A DNA stretch of 40,887 bases, taken from an uncultured Bacilli bacterium (GTDB lineage: Bacteria > Bacillota_I > Bacilli_A > RF39 > UBA660). The translations under genes and the position numbers were made by a program. Below the pieces are notes generated by a model. That model saw only the letters and a list, made by a program, of their open reading frames with translations. It was not told the DNA's origin and did not search any database. Positions 15,732-24,590 of this stretch are shown piece after piece. Positions within the stretch are counted from its first letter, which is position 1, and every line of letters begins with the position of its first letter. The DNA is taken from positions 1 to 40,887 of the forward strand of contig CANRCX010000012.1 in the NCBI GenBank assembly GCA_947629235.1, written 5' to 3'.

Positions 15732-18005
15732 TTAACGACCACAGCAGTCGTAACAATTAACTTTTTCCATTTCTACGCCTTCGCCTTCATGTCTTCCACA
15801 TCTAGGACAAACATCTTTAATAACACCTACATATCCACATACAGGATCTCTATCAACTGGATGGTTAATAGCTCCATATCCTATATCATTATCATGCATT
15901 ATTCTAACAACTGATTCAAATGCATCTACATTATTTACTGTATCTCCATCAAGTTCTATATAAGAAATATGTCCTGCATTTGTATATTTATGATATTTAC
16001 CTTCAACTTCAATCTTATGTTTAACAGTTGTTTTATAATAAACTGGAACATGGAATGAATTTGTATAGTATTCTCTATCAGTTATTCCTTTAATCTTTCC
16101 ATAAATTGATCTATCAATTCCTACAAATCTTCCAGATAATCCTTCAGCTGGAGTTGCTAGTAATGTAAAGTTCAAATTATATTCTTTTGAATATTCATCA
16201 CATTTTTCTCTCATGTGTTTAATAATTTCAAGTCCTAATTTTTGTGCTTTTTCACTTTCACCATGATGTTCACCAATTAATGCTTTTAATGTTTCTGCAA
16301 GTCCTATAAATCCAATTGATAATGTACCATGTTTAAGTACTGTTCTAAGTTTAGAGTGACTATCTAGTTTTTCACTATTTAACCAAACATGAGAACCAAG
16401 TAAGAATTTAAAGTTGTTTATTGATTTAGAACATTGACATTCAAATCTTTGAAGTAATTGTCCTTTAACTAAATCCATCATTTCATCAAGTTCTTCGTAG
16501 AAGCCTTTCATATCAGCTTTAGTTCTTTCTCCTAGAGCAATACCATGTTTAAGTCCTATTCTTGGTAAATTTATTGATGTGAAACTTAAATTTCCACGAC
16601 CTGGTGTAACTTCTGGTCCACATACATTTCCAATAACTCTTGTTCTACATCCCATATAACAAACTTCAGTATTAAAGTCACCTTTAACTAAATATGGTTT
16701 ATTAAATGATGAATCTAAGAATGAGAAGTTTGGAAATAATCTCTTAGCAGATACACGACAAGCAAGTCTAAATAAATCATAACTTGGATCTTCTTTATTA
16801 TAGTTAACTCCTTCTTTTACTTTAAATATTGATATTGGGAATATTGGAGTTTCACCATGACCAAGTCCAGCATCTGTTGCTAGTAAATAATTTTTAATAA
16901 CCATTCTTCCTTCAGGACTTGTATCAGTTCCAAAGTTAACTGAACTAAATGGAACTTGAGCCCCAGCTCTTGAATGCATTGTATTTAAATTATGAATAAA
17001 TGCTTCCATTGCTTGATATGTACTTCTATCAGTCTTATTAATAGCAAGTTTATATCCATATTCAAATATTTCCTTTAATTTTTCACTTTTATTTGTAAAT
17101 TCATCAAATAAACTCATATCAAATTCAATACTTTCAAGTTTATCTATTATTTCTTCTACTTTATCAAAATTTACAAATTCTTTAAATCCTTCAAACTCTA
17201 TTAAATTAAATAATGTTTGTTTATATTCTTTCTTAAATGTTTTAAGTACACCTGGTGCCATATAATAATCAAATGCAGGAATACTTTGTCCACCATGTTG
17301 TTCATTTTGATTTGCTTGAATAGCAATTGCTGCTAGTGCTGAATAACTAGCAATACTATTTGGTGTTCTTAAATATCCATGACCTGTTGAAAATCCTGTT
17401 TTAAATAATTTATTTAAATCTATTTGCATACAAGTAGTTGTACCCATAGCCCAGAAATCTAAATCATGAATATGTATTGCTCCTTCATCATGAGCACGAG
17501 CATATTTACTATCAATTAAATATGCTTTTGCAAATTCTTTTGATACAGTTGAACCAAAATGTAACATAGTTCCCATTGGTCCATCTCCATCGACATTTGC
17601 ATTTTCTCTTTTAGCATTTTCTTCTGTTGCTGATTTTAAACCAAGTGATTCAATTGCTTTAACAAATTTATGTTGTTGTTTTACTACAAATGCTTCTCTT
17701 GATGCAGCTCTTCTTTCTCTATAACCTTTAAATGATTCATATACTTCTGTATATTTCATTTTTTGTAATACTTCTTCAATTGCATCTTGTACATCTTCAA
17801 CACCAATTGTTTTTCTATCTTTATATTCTTTTTCTATATAATCAAGTACTTTTTCTTTTACTTTGTTAACATTTTTTTCGTCATACTCTTCATATACACT
17901 ATCAAAACCCTTTTTTACAGATATAGCAACTTTTATTGGATTAAAGCTAACCCTTTGACCACTTCTTTTAACAACAACTATATCATTAAAAAAATCCCTT
18001 TCCAT
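15732..18005 (-). CDS. nrdD: Anaerobic ribonucleoside-triphosphate reductase, large part (NrdD)
   Basis: 757 aa. It reduces ribonucleotides to deoxyribonucleotides without oxygen. Seen: an N-terminal ATP-cone (about 10-100, VVKRSGQRVSFNP), the ten-stranded barrel with NFGTDTSPEGR, the CYMGCRTRV active-site region and NVCGPEVTPGRGNLSF, and a C-terminal zinc site with CPRCG and further cysteines (NCYDCCGR). The protein ends right after the zinc site; the RxxGYL glycyl-radical motif is absent and lies in the next gene. AGGTGAGG is the ribosome site. The operon is nrdD, 52-aa gene, nrdG. Confidence 0.95.
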   Translation of the reverse strand: MERDFFNDIVVVKRSGQRVSFNPIKVAISVKKGFDSVYEEYDEKNVNKVKEKVLDYIEKEYKDRKTIGVEDVQDAIEEVLQKMKYTEVYESFKGYRERRAASREAFVVKQQHKFVKAIESLGLKSATEENAKRENANVDGDGPMGTMLHFGSTVSKEFAKAYLIDSKYARAHDEGAIHIHDLDFWAMGTTTCMQIDLNKLFKTGFSTGHGYLRTPNSIASYSALAAIAIQANQNEQHGGQSIPAFDYYMAPGVLKTFKKEYKQTLFNLIEFEGFKEFVNFDKVEEIIDKLESIEFDMSLFDEFTNKSEKLKEIFEYGYKLAINKTDRSTYQAMEAFIHNLNTMHSRAGAQVPFSSVNFGTDTSPEGRMVIKNYLLATDAGLGHGETPIFPISIFKVKEGVNYNKEDPSYDLFRLACRVSAKRLFPNFSFLDSSFNKPYLVKGDFNTEVCYMGCRTRVIGNVCGPEVTPGRGNLSFTSINLPRIGLKHGIALGERTKADMKGFYEELDEMMDLVKGQLLQRFECQCSKSINNFKFLLGSHVWLNSEKLDSHSKLRTVLKHGTLSIGFIGLAETLKALIGEHHGESEKAQKLGLEIIKHMREKCDEYSKEYNLNFTLLATPAEGLSGRFVGIDRSIYGKIKGITDREYYTNSFHVPVYYKTTVKHKIEVEGKYHKYTNAGHISYIELDGDTVNNVDAFESVVRIMHDNDIGYGAINHPVDRDPVCGYVGVIKDVCPRCGRHEGEGVEMEKVNCYDCCGR

Positions 18006-18052
18006 AATACTACCTCACCTTTCACAAGTTATTATTTTTATAACCTAAATAA

Positions 18053-18081
18053 ATATTATCTCAAAATAAAAAAATTGTAAA
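18053..18081 (-). promoter_or_regulatory. Promoter of nrdD-nrdG
   Basis: Minus strand: TTTACA at 18081-18076, 17-nt spacer, TAATAT at 18058-18053. Confidence 0.5.
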
Positions 18082-18128
18082 TGTTTTTTTATATATTTTT
18101 TTTAAAAAAATTAAAATTTTACATCTTG

Positions 18129-18144
18129 ACTTTTTTAAAAAAGT
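18129..18144. repeat. Perfect 16-bp palindrome in the nrdD/array intergenic region
   Basis: ACTTTTTTAAAAAAGT, symmetrical over all 16 bases. It could be an operator for nrdD or the array. Chance palindromes are commoner in A+T-rich DNA, and it also reads as a short A/T hairpin. Confidence 0.4.
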
Positions 18145-18306
18145 TACTTTAAAAAACATTTGCCCTTTATTTAAAAGAAAAAATTAAAAATTGATAAAAT
18201 TGTTCGCTTTACACTATTGTTTTTTATTCATTTTTTTATTAATTATTTCATTTATTTTTATTTGTAATGTTTTACTTTTCATAATGATAATATAGACCTA
18301 TTTTTA

Positions 18307-18335
18307 TTGACTTTATATAGAATTTATGCTATTAT
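18307..18335 (+). promoter_or_regulatory. Promoter of array gene 1
   Basis: TTGACT at 18307-18312, 17-nt spacer, TATTAT at 18330-18335 preceded by TGC (extended -10). It is nearly the same as the promoter of array gene 2. Confidence 0.85.
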
Positions 18336-18362
18336 AACCGCGATTTATGGGGGAATAAATTT

Positions 18363-19715
18363 ATGGACTATGAATTAATGATTCAAACATTAAATTTATT
18401 AGACGATGCATATAAAAAAATAGATAGCATTAGTGAATTTAAAACAGATTACCAAGAAATGGAAAAACAAATTATTGCTTATAAAAAAGAATTAAACAGA
18501 ATCAATCCATCTTCTAATAACTTTGATTATGATAAAATGTATGCTACTAAAAATAAAGATTTAATATTTTTAAATAAAACAATTAAAAGCATAAATGATT
18601 ATATTGATAAAATAATCACTAATCTTAATTTATTTAATGATATTAATACACTTGATCAAGATTTATTAAATAATAATTGTGACAAACGTAAATTTAATGA
18701 ACAAATAAGTACTTTATTATATGATATTAAAAATTATTCTAAATTACAAAATACAAACAATAATAAATTAATTGAAATCTATCCTACTTTATATAAAATA
18801 ATAAAACTAGAATTTAGATTAAAAGGTTTTTCTTCTATATTAAATTCAATAATAGAAAATAATATTGATATTTCTTATTTAGAAAAACTAGTTAAAGAAG
18901 ATACTAAATCATTAAACATAGATATAAAAGATAATTTACAAGATAATATATTTTATATTGCATTTAATGAAGATAATTATACTAATGAAATAATAGAAAA
19001 ATTAATAGATAAAAAAGACGATTATTTTGAAAGTAAAAAAGAATATGAGAATTACTTAGAATTAAAAGATAAAGTATCATTAAATCAAAGTGAAATAAAA
19101 AGAAAATTAAACAAAAAAAGATTAAAAATATCAGCATCTATACTTGGAACATTTACCCCAACATTATTATCTCTTATAACTTTTGGAACATTTTATGCTA
19201 ATCTTAACAAAAATATTAATTTACAATATACACCTATAAAAGAAACTGAAACTATAGAAGATACTATTTATTATGATAATTTTAATCAAAAAGAAGCAAG
19301 TTATAAAGAATATTATAGTGATAAAATTAAATTAATAACTTTAGCCACTATATTATGTTTTATGTGTGATGGAGTAACTAGTATGCTTATAGCTTTAATA
19401 CCTTTTTCTTCAGATATTATAGCTTATCCATTTCTTTGGCAAATATTAATAAATTTAGGGGAACCTGTTTATAAAAAAGAAAATACTTATAAAGTAACTC
19501 TTACAGCATTAAAAGAATTATTAAAAGATTATAGTAATACTAAAGATCAATTGAATATTAAAGAAAATGGTGAAATATATAGTAAAAAACAATTAAAAGA
19601 ACTTAAAAATAACTTATTAAAAGCACAAAAATCTTATAATGAACTTTTAGAAAAATACAATTATATGAATAATGTATTAGAAGAAAAAGGATTTAATAAA
19701 GAATTAGCTAAATAA
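18363..19715 (+). CDS. Array gene 1: unrecognised coiled-coil membrane protein, 450 aa
   Basis: No known family recognised. Residues 1-250 are charged, predicted helical/coiled coil, with no signal peptide. TM1 is about 256-279, a polar loop of about 40 residues holds QYTPIKETETIEDTIYYDN (289-307), a longer hydrophobic stretch (about 322-366) gives TM2 and maybe a third segment, and the tail (400-445) is a coiled coil starting KENGEIYSKKQLKELKNN. Both ends would be cytosolic and the loop outside. GGGGGAA is the ribosome site, with its own strong promoter. The first 250 residues are nearly the same as in array gene 2. A membrane scaffold or sensor is possible; no catalytic motif is seen. Confidence 0.85.
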   Translation: MDYELMIQTLNLLDDAYKKIDSISEFKTDYQEMEKQIIAYKKELNRINPSSNNFDYDKMYATKNKDLIFLNKTIKSINDYIDKIITNLNLFNDINTLDQDLLNNNCDKRKFNEQISTLLYDIKNYSKLQNTNNNKLIEIYPTLYKIIKLEFRLKGFSSILNSIIENNIDISYLEKLVKEDTKSLNIDIKDNLQDNIFYIAFNEDNYTNEIIEKLIDKKDDYFESKKEYENYLELKDKVSLNQSEIKRKLNKKRLKISASILGTFTPTLLSLITFGTFYANLNKNINLQYTPIKETETIEDTIYYDNFNQKEASYKEYYSDKIKLITLATILCFMCDGVTSMLIALIPFSSDIIAYPFLWQILINLGEPVYKKENTYKVTLTALKELLKDYSNTKDQLNIKENGEIYSKKQLKELKNNLLKAQKSYNELLEKYNYMNNVLEEKGFNKELAK

Positions 19716-19765
19716 TATATCCTATTATATATTAATATTTACTATATTAGGAACCCCCATTTTTA

Positions 19766-19794
19766 TTGACTTTTTGTAGTACTTATGCTATAAT
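19766..19794 (+). promoter_or_regulatory. Promoter of array gene 2
   Basis: TTGACT at 19766-19771, 17-nt spacer, TATAAT at 19789-19794 preceded by TGC. The ATTTTTATTGACT block and the TTATGC before the -10 are shared with the gene 1 promoter, so the duplication included the promoter. Confidence 0.9.
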
Positions 19795-19827
19795 AACCCC
19801 AATTTTAAAAAGGGGGAAAATAAATTT

Positions 19828-21246
19828 ATGGATTATGAATTAATGATTCAAACATTAAATTTATTAGACGATGCATATAAAAAAATAGAAAGTATTAGTG
19901 AATTTAAAACAGATTACCAAGAAATGGAAAAACAAATTATTGCTTATAAAAAAGAGTTAAATTCTATTAATCCATCTGCTAATAATTTTAATCAAAATAA
20001 AATGTATGCTACTAAAAATAAAGATTTAATATTTTTAAATAAAACAATTAAAAGTTTAAACGATTATATTGATAAAATGAGCGTTAGTCTTAATTTATTT
20101 AATGATATTGATACACTTGATCAAGATTTATTAAATAATAATTGTGATAAGCGTAAATTAAATGAACAAATTAGCACTTTATTATATGATATTAAAAATT
20201 ATTCTAAATTAAAAAACACAAATAGTGACAAATTAATTGAAATCTACCCTACTTTATATAAAATAATAAAGTTAGAATATAGATTAAAAGGTTTTTCTTC
20301 TATATTAAATTCAATAATAGAAAATAATATTGATATTTCTTATTTAGAAAAACTAGTTAAAGAAGATACTAAATTATTAAATTTAGATACAAAAGATACT
20401 TTACAAGATAATATATTTAATATTGCATTTAATGAAGATAATTATACTAATGAAGTAATAGAAAAATTAACAGATAAACAAGATGATTATTTAGAAAGTA
20501 AAAAAGAATATGATGATTATTTAGAATTAAAAGATGAAATAGCATTAAATCAAAGTGAAGTAAAAAGAAAATTAAAAAAAGGAAAACTATATATAATATC
20601 TTCTATTATTAGAACATTTGGTCCAACTTTATTATCTCTTATAGCTATGGGATCAATTTATTCTCATCTTAATAAAAACTTTAATGAACAATATACACCT
20701 ATAAAAGAAACTGAAACTATAGAAGATACTATTTATTATGATAATAAAAATGGAACTGAAATAAATTATCAAGAATATAGTGAAATTAAAGATAAATTAG
20801 TTATTGAATCTTCAGTATTTTGTTTCCTTTTTGATGGTATAGTTACTGTTCTTTTGCATTCAATTTGTTTTCTTGAATATATTGTAGCTTTCCCATTTGC
20901 ATGGCAATTATTAGCACTAATCATGGGTGACTTTCAATATACTTATATAGCTGCTCTTGGTGAATTACTAGCATCAATAATAAGTTATGTACATGATAAA
21001 GATAAATTAAATATTAAAGAAACTGGTGAAACATTTAGTAAAAAACAATTAAAAGAACTTAAAAATAATTTATTAAAAGCACAAAAATCTTATAATGAAC
21101 TTTTAGAAAAATACAATTATATGAATAAAGTATTAGAAGAAAAAGGTTTTAATAAAGAATTAAGTAAAGAATACCATGAAGTATTTAATGAAAAACAATT
21201 AAAAGAAGAAAATGAATTTAATAAAGTCTTAACAAAACAATATTGA
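19828..21246 (+). CDS. Array gene 2: paralogue of gene 1, 472 aa
   Basis: Same architecture as gene 1: cytosolic coiled coil (1-250), TM1 (about 256-277), loop with the same QYTPIKETETIEDTIYYDN, a hydrophobic block (about 318-375), and a C-terminal coiled coil. The N-terminal and tail coils are almost the same as in gene 1, while the segment from about 308 to 395 (end of loop and second membrane block) is strongly diverged. It has 22 extra C-terminal residues that partly echo the tail (NEKQLKEENEFNKVL). GGGGAA is its ribosome site; it ends in TGA, showing the standard genetic code. Confidence 0.85.
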   Translation: MDYELMIQTLNLLDDAYKKIESISEFKTDYQEMEKQIIAYKKELNSINPSANNFNQNKMYATKNKDLIFLNKTIKSLNDYIDKMSVSLNLFNDIDTLDQDLLNNNCDKRKLNEQISTLLYDIKNYSKLKNTNSDKLIEIYPTLYKIIKLEYRLKGFSSILNSIIENNIDISYLEKLVKEDTKLLNLDTKDTLQDNIFNIAFNEDNYTNEVIEKLTDKQDDYLESKKEYDDYLELKDEIALNQSEVKRKLKKGKLYIISSIIRTFGPTLLSLIAMGSIYSHLNKNFNEQYTPIKETETIEDTIYYDNKNGTEINYQEYSEIKDKLVIESSVFCFLFDGIVTVLLHSICFLEYIVAFPFAWQLLALIMGDFQYTYIAALGELLASIISYVHDKDKLNIKETGETFSKKQLKELKNNLLKAQKSYNELLEKYNYMNKVLEEKGFNKELSKEYHEVFNEKQLKEENEFNKVLTKQY

Positions 21247-21271
21247 AAGAAAATATAAATTACTATATAAT
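21243..21271 (+). promoter_or_regulatory. Promoter of array genes 3-4
   Basis: TTGAAA at 21243-21248, 17-nt spacer, TATAAT at 21266-21271. The -35 overlaps the stop of gene 2. Confidence 0.75.
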
Positions 21272-21309
21272 ATATACTCACCTACTTAATATTGAAGGAA
21301 GGATAAAAT

Positions 21310-22899
21310 ATGAACTATAATAATATAATACAATTACAAAATAGAATTAATAAGATTAATCAAAATATATCAAAAATAGATGATTATAAATATGATACAA
21401 GTGATTTAAAATATAGATCTTATAATTTACAAAAAGAGCTTAATGATATAATTGGTGAAAAGAATAATTATTCAAAATATACATTTGCTAGTGAAACAGC
21501 AAATATAACTGAAGAAGCAATAAATAAATTATTTTTAAGTGTTGCATCACTTGAAAAAGAAATAGATAAATTAAATAAATATTTTAGTATTTTTAAAGAT
21601 ATAAATATTATTAAAAATGAATTAAATGATAATATAGCTGATTTTAAATTAAAACAAATAATTTATATAATCAAAAGTGATTTAGAATATTTTGAAAATA
21701 TTAAAAAAGATGGATATACTTTTGAAAAAGAAGAAGATACATATAAAATTATTTATGAAGTAATAAAAACTGAGTTTAGAAAAGAAAACTCATCTACTCT
21801 ATTTGATTATGTTTCTAATATTAATTATATAAAACAATATTTAAAAAAATTTATTGCTGAAGATACTATTAAATATATAAATGAAATTGATGTAAATAAA
21901 AGATCTAATGAATTTTTTAGTTTAACTGAAATAGATAGATTACTTACATATTTAATTTCTATGAATGAAAATAATTATAAAGATGAAATATTAGATAAAG
22001 TAAAATCTTATAAAATAAAATATAATGAATTAATTAAAGAAATAGAACATTTAGAAAGCCTTAAAAATATGAATGTTAAAGATAAAAACATTAAAAAAGA
22101 TAAAATTAAAGCTGCTAAAGACAAAATAAAGGATTATATATTACCTGCTATACTTTCTCTATCTTTATTAATTACATCTCAAAATATATCTAATCAAGTA
22201 TCTAATAAATATTTAAGAAAAAGTAATGTACAAACAACTGTATATGATACTATGGATGATAGTATCACTATTACAAATAGTTTTGACTATAATGTACTTA
22301 TTCCAGCTTATAAAGATGATGTAATTGTAACAAAATATTCTGATGTTACAGAAGATAAAACAAGATACGTTAGTACTTATAAATATAAAAATGATGGTAG
22401 AAATATAGAAGATTATTCTACTCTTCATGATAATTCACATATTGTATTTAATACTATTCAAGATAATACTAAAAATAATGATGAAGAATATACAACTGTT
22501 TCAATTACTGATGTAGATTATTATAATTATATAATTAGTAATTTAAAATATTTATTAAGTTTAGTGTGTTTAGTATTATGGGCTTTAGTAGATGTATTAC
22601 TAGCAGATGTTACAGCTCCTTCAAATAGAACTTCAAGTCCTTTTATAATAATGTTACTAGCAGACAAAGATGTTAGAAAGAATGCTCTTAATAATATTAA
22701 AGAATCTATTAAAACTATAAAAGAAGTAGAGCATTTAATGAATGAAAAAGAAAATGGCGAAATATATGATAAAGAATATTATAAAAAACTAAAATTGAAT
22801 TTAAAAAAATTAGAAAAACAATATAATGAAATGATAAAAGATTTAGAAAAATATAAGGAATTATTTAATTATAATAATATTGAACTTAAATTAAAATAA
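21310..22899 (+). CDS. Array gene 3: larger paralogue, 529 aa
   Basis: Distant paralogue with the same plan: N-terminal coiled coil (1-270), TM1 (about 275-295), an outside loop of about 115 residues, TM2 (about 410-432) and a C-terminal coil beginning KENGEIYDKEYYKKLKLN (480 on). Shared landmarks with genes 1, 2 and 4 are TEFR after residue 153, SMNENN (217-222), TTVYDT at the loop start (309-314) and the KENGxxY tail motif. The larger loop has NDGRNIEDYSTL (361-372), matched only in gene 4. GGAAGGA is the ribosome site. Function unknown. Confidence 0.85.
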   Translation: MNYNNIIQLQNRINKINQNISKIDDYKYDTSDLKYRSYNLQKELNDIIGEKNNYSKYTFASETANITEEAINKLFLSVASLEKEIDKLNKYFSIFKDINIIKNELNDNIADFKLKQIIYIIKSDLEYFENIKKDGYTFEKEEDTYKIIYEVIKTEFRKENSSTLFDYVSNINYIKQYLKKFIAEDTIKYINEIDVNKRSNEFFSLTEIDRLLTYLISMNENNYKDEILDKVKSYKIKYNELIKEIEHLESLKNMNVKDKNIKKDKIKAAKDKIKDYILPAILSLSLLITSQNISNQVSNKYLRKSNVQTTVYDTMDDSITITNSFDYNVLIPAYKDDVIVTKYSDVTEDKTRYVSTYKYKNDGRNIEDYSTLHDNSHIVFNTIQDNTKNNDEEYTTVSITDVDYYNYIISNLKYLLSLVCLVLWALVDVLLADVTAPSNRTSSPFIIMLLADKDVRKNALNNIKESIKTIKEVEHLMNEKENGEIYDKEYYKKLKLNLKKLEKQYNEMIKDLEKYKELFNYNNIELKLK

Positions 22900-22916
22900 A
22901 AAAGGAAGATTTAAAT

Positions 22917-24530
22917 ATGACATATGAAGAATTTATAAAATGTAAATCTATTTTAAATGAAGTAAACTATAAAATTGAAAAAATTGAATCATATGGTTTT
23001 GATACTAATGATATAAAAGTATTAAGAGATAAACTTAATAATGACATAAATAACTCACTTGAAAGTATTAATACACCTTCATTTACAAATAATACAAACT
23101 CTAATAAACAATTATTAAAGAAAGAAAAAACTAATAATTCTAACTTATTAGAAAGTGTAATTGATTATGATAAAATAATTAATAAATATTTAAATAGTTT
23201 TAAAATAATTGATGAATATAAATTAATTGAAAAAGAATTAACTGATGATATAACTATAACTAAATTAAATAACATATTAGATAAACTATTTGTATTAATT
23301 AGTAACTATAAAGAATTAAAAGATACTGGATATGAAAATATAGAAGAAAAAGAAATATATGCATTATTATATAAAATAATAAAAATGGAATTTAGAATAA
23401 AAGATAGATCTATTCTACTTAAGTTTTTATTATATAATTATGATTACATATATAATGATTTATTAGAACTAGTTAATCAAGATATTGAAAAATATATAAA
23501 CAATAAAGATATTTATAAAAGATTTAATGAAATTATATCATACGAAGACTTAGATGAAACAATGATATATTTACTTTCTATGAATGAAAATAATCAAAAA
23601 GAAAAAGTATTTAATGAAGTAATTGAAGCTAATAATAATTTATTAAAAGCAAAACAAGAATATGAAACATTAAAGAATTCAAAAAATAAACAATCAATAT
23701 ATAAAGATGAAGCTAAAGATATTAAAAAGCATATGAAAAAAGCTATAATAATTAATTCATTATGTAAAATAATGGCAGTACTTGCTTTATTTGGAATTAT
23801 TAAAGGTTCACAAACATTAAAAAATAATTCAAAAAATTACAATACTACAATGGAAGTATATGATACATTATTACCTGATACAGATTATACAAATGAATAT
23901 ACTGATTATAGTGAAAATCAAGTAATAGTTACAGACTATAAAATACCAACTGAAGATAATTTTATGGATGCTAATATTAAAATTAATCAATATGTATTTG
24001 ATTATGATGGAAGAGATTTAGAAGATTATGCTAATTTAGATTTTGATAACTTAACTCCAACAAATTCAAATCTTATAAATAATTTAGATGGAAAAGAAAA
24101 AGAACATACTGTAGTAAAATTAGTTAAAAATATTGATTATGAAGATAAATATTCAAGTACTGGAGAATTTATAGAAACAGTTGGATTATCAATACTAGTT
24201 CCAGCAGAAATACTTTTAGCATTATTAAATAATGTATATGATTTTAGAATTTCTGATGAAAATAAATACCATGTTACACCTTCAGTATTAAGTATATTGA
24301 CTAAATATCCATATAAAAATCTTAAATTTATTATTGATGACTTAAAAGAAATAAGTAAATTATTAGAAAATAAAGAAAATGGTGTTGTTTATAATAAAGA
24401 AAATTTAAAATTATTAAAAAAGAAAATTAATGAATTAGAAAGACAATATAATGAAATATTAGATAGCTATCAAAATATTGAAGTGTTAGCTCATTATAAT
24501 GATAAAACATTAGAATTAGGATTAAAATAA
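22917..24530 (+). CDS. Array gene 4: larger paralogue, 537 aa
   Basis: Closest to gene 3 and 17 nt behind it, so co-transcribed. N-terminal coiled coil (1-272, with an Asn/Ser/Lys-rich insert at about 50-78), TM1 (about 276-297), an outside loop of about 120 residues, TM2 (about 420-440) and C-terminal coil (486 on, KENGVVYNKENLKLLKKK). Loop landmarks: TMEVYDTLLPDTDYT near its start and YDGRDLEDYANL (363-374). EFRIKDRS and SMNENN match the other members. GGAAGA is the ribosome site. A hairpin terminator follows, then sigK. Function unknown. Confidence 0.85.
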   Translation: MTYEEFIKCKSILNEVNYKIEKIESYGFDTNDIKVLRDKLNNDINNSLESINTPSFTNNTNSNKQLLKKEKTNNSNLLESVIDYDKIINKYLNSFKIIDEYKLIEKELTDDITITKLNNILDKLFVLISNYKELKDTGYENIEEKEIYALLYKIIKMEFRIKDRSILLKFLLYNYDYIYNDLLELVNQDIEKYINNKDIYKRFNEIISYEDLDETMIYLLSMNENNQKEKVFNEVIEANNNLLKAKQEYETLKNSKNKQSIYKDEAKDIKKHMKKAIIINSLCKIMAVLALFGIIKGSQTLKNNSKNYNTTMEVYDTLLPDTDYTNEYTDYSENQVIVTDYKIPTEDNFMDANIKINQYVFDYDGRDLEDYANLDFDNLTPTNSNLINNLDGKEKEHTVVKLVKNIDYEDKYSSTGEFIETVGLSILVPAEILLALLNNVYDFRISDENKYHVTPSVLSILTKYPYKNLKFIIDDLKEISKLLENKENGVVYNKENLKLLKKKINELERQYNEILDSYQNIEVLAHYNDKTLELGLK

Positions 24531-24556
24531 AAGAAACAAATAGTTTCTTTTATTTT
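24529..24556 (+). terminator. Terminator of the paralogue array
   Basis: Stem AAAAGAAAC (24529-24537) with GTTTCTTTT (24543-24551), 5-nt loop, followed by ATTTTG. The T-tract is short, so some read-through into sigK is possible. Confidence 0.65.
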
Positions 24557-24585
24557 GTAATAAAGAACTTTTAAAAAAGTATAAT
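24555..24585 (+). promoter_or_regulatory. Possible sigK promoter, leaderless
   Basis: TATAAT at 24580-24585 with TTGTAA at 24555-24560 (19-nt spacer, long). The -10 is 5 nt from the ATG and no Shine-Dalgarno site is present. No sigma-E-type hexamers were recognised. Confidence 0.45.
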
Positions 24586-24590
24586 TTATT

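Larger units (their letters stand above)
18006..18306. other. A+T-rich divergent intergenic region between nrdD and the paralogue array
   Basis: About 300 bases with long A and T tracts and no supportable gene. It holds the nrdD ribosome site and promoter (18053-18081), a perfect 16-bp palindrome (18129-18144) and, at its right end, the promoter of the first array gene. The tracts could bend DNA or raise promoter strength. No NrdR-box pair or FNR/Rex site was recognised. Confidence 0.7.

Noticed and set aside
15800-15850. CGYVG near the NrdD C-terminus as the glycyl-radical site
   Set aside because: It lacks the Arg and the RxxGYL context and supplies a zinc-ligand Cys; the true motif is in the 52-aa gene.
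17787-18080. Open plus-strand frame across the nrdD start
   Set aside because: Low-complexity Phe/Tyr/Ile product, antisense to nrdD and its promoter region.
18363-24530. Paralogue array as a mobile element, prophage or toxin-immunity locus
   Set aside because: No integrase, transposase, inverted ends, direct repeats or effector domain; base composition is the same as the neighbours.
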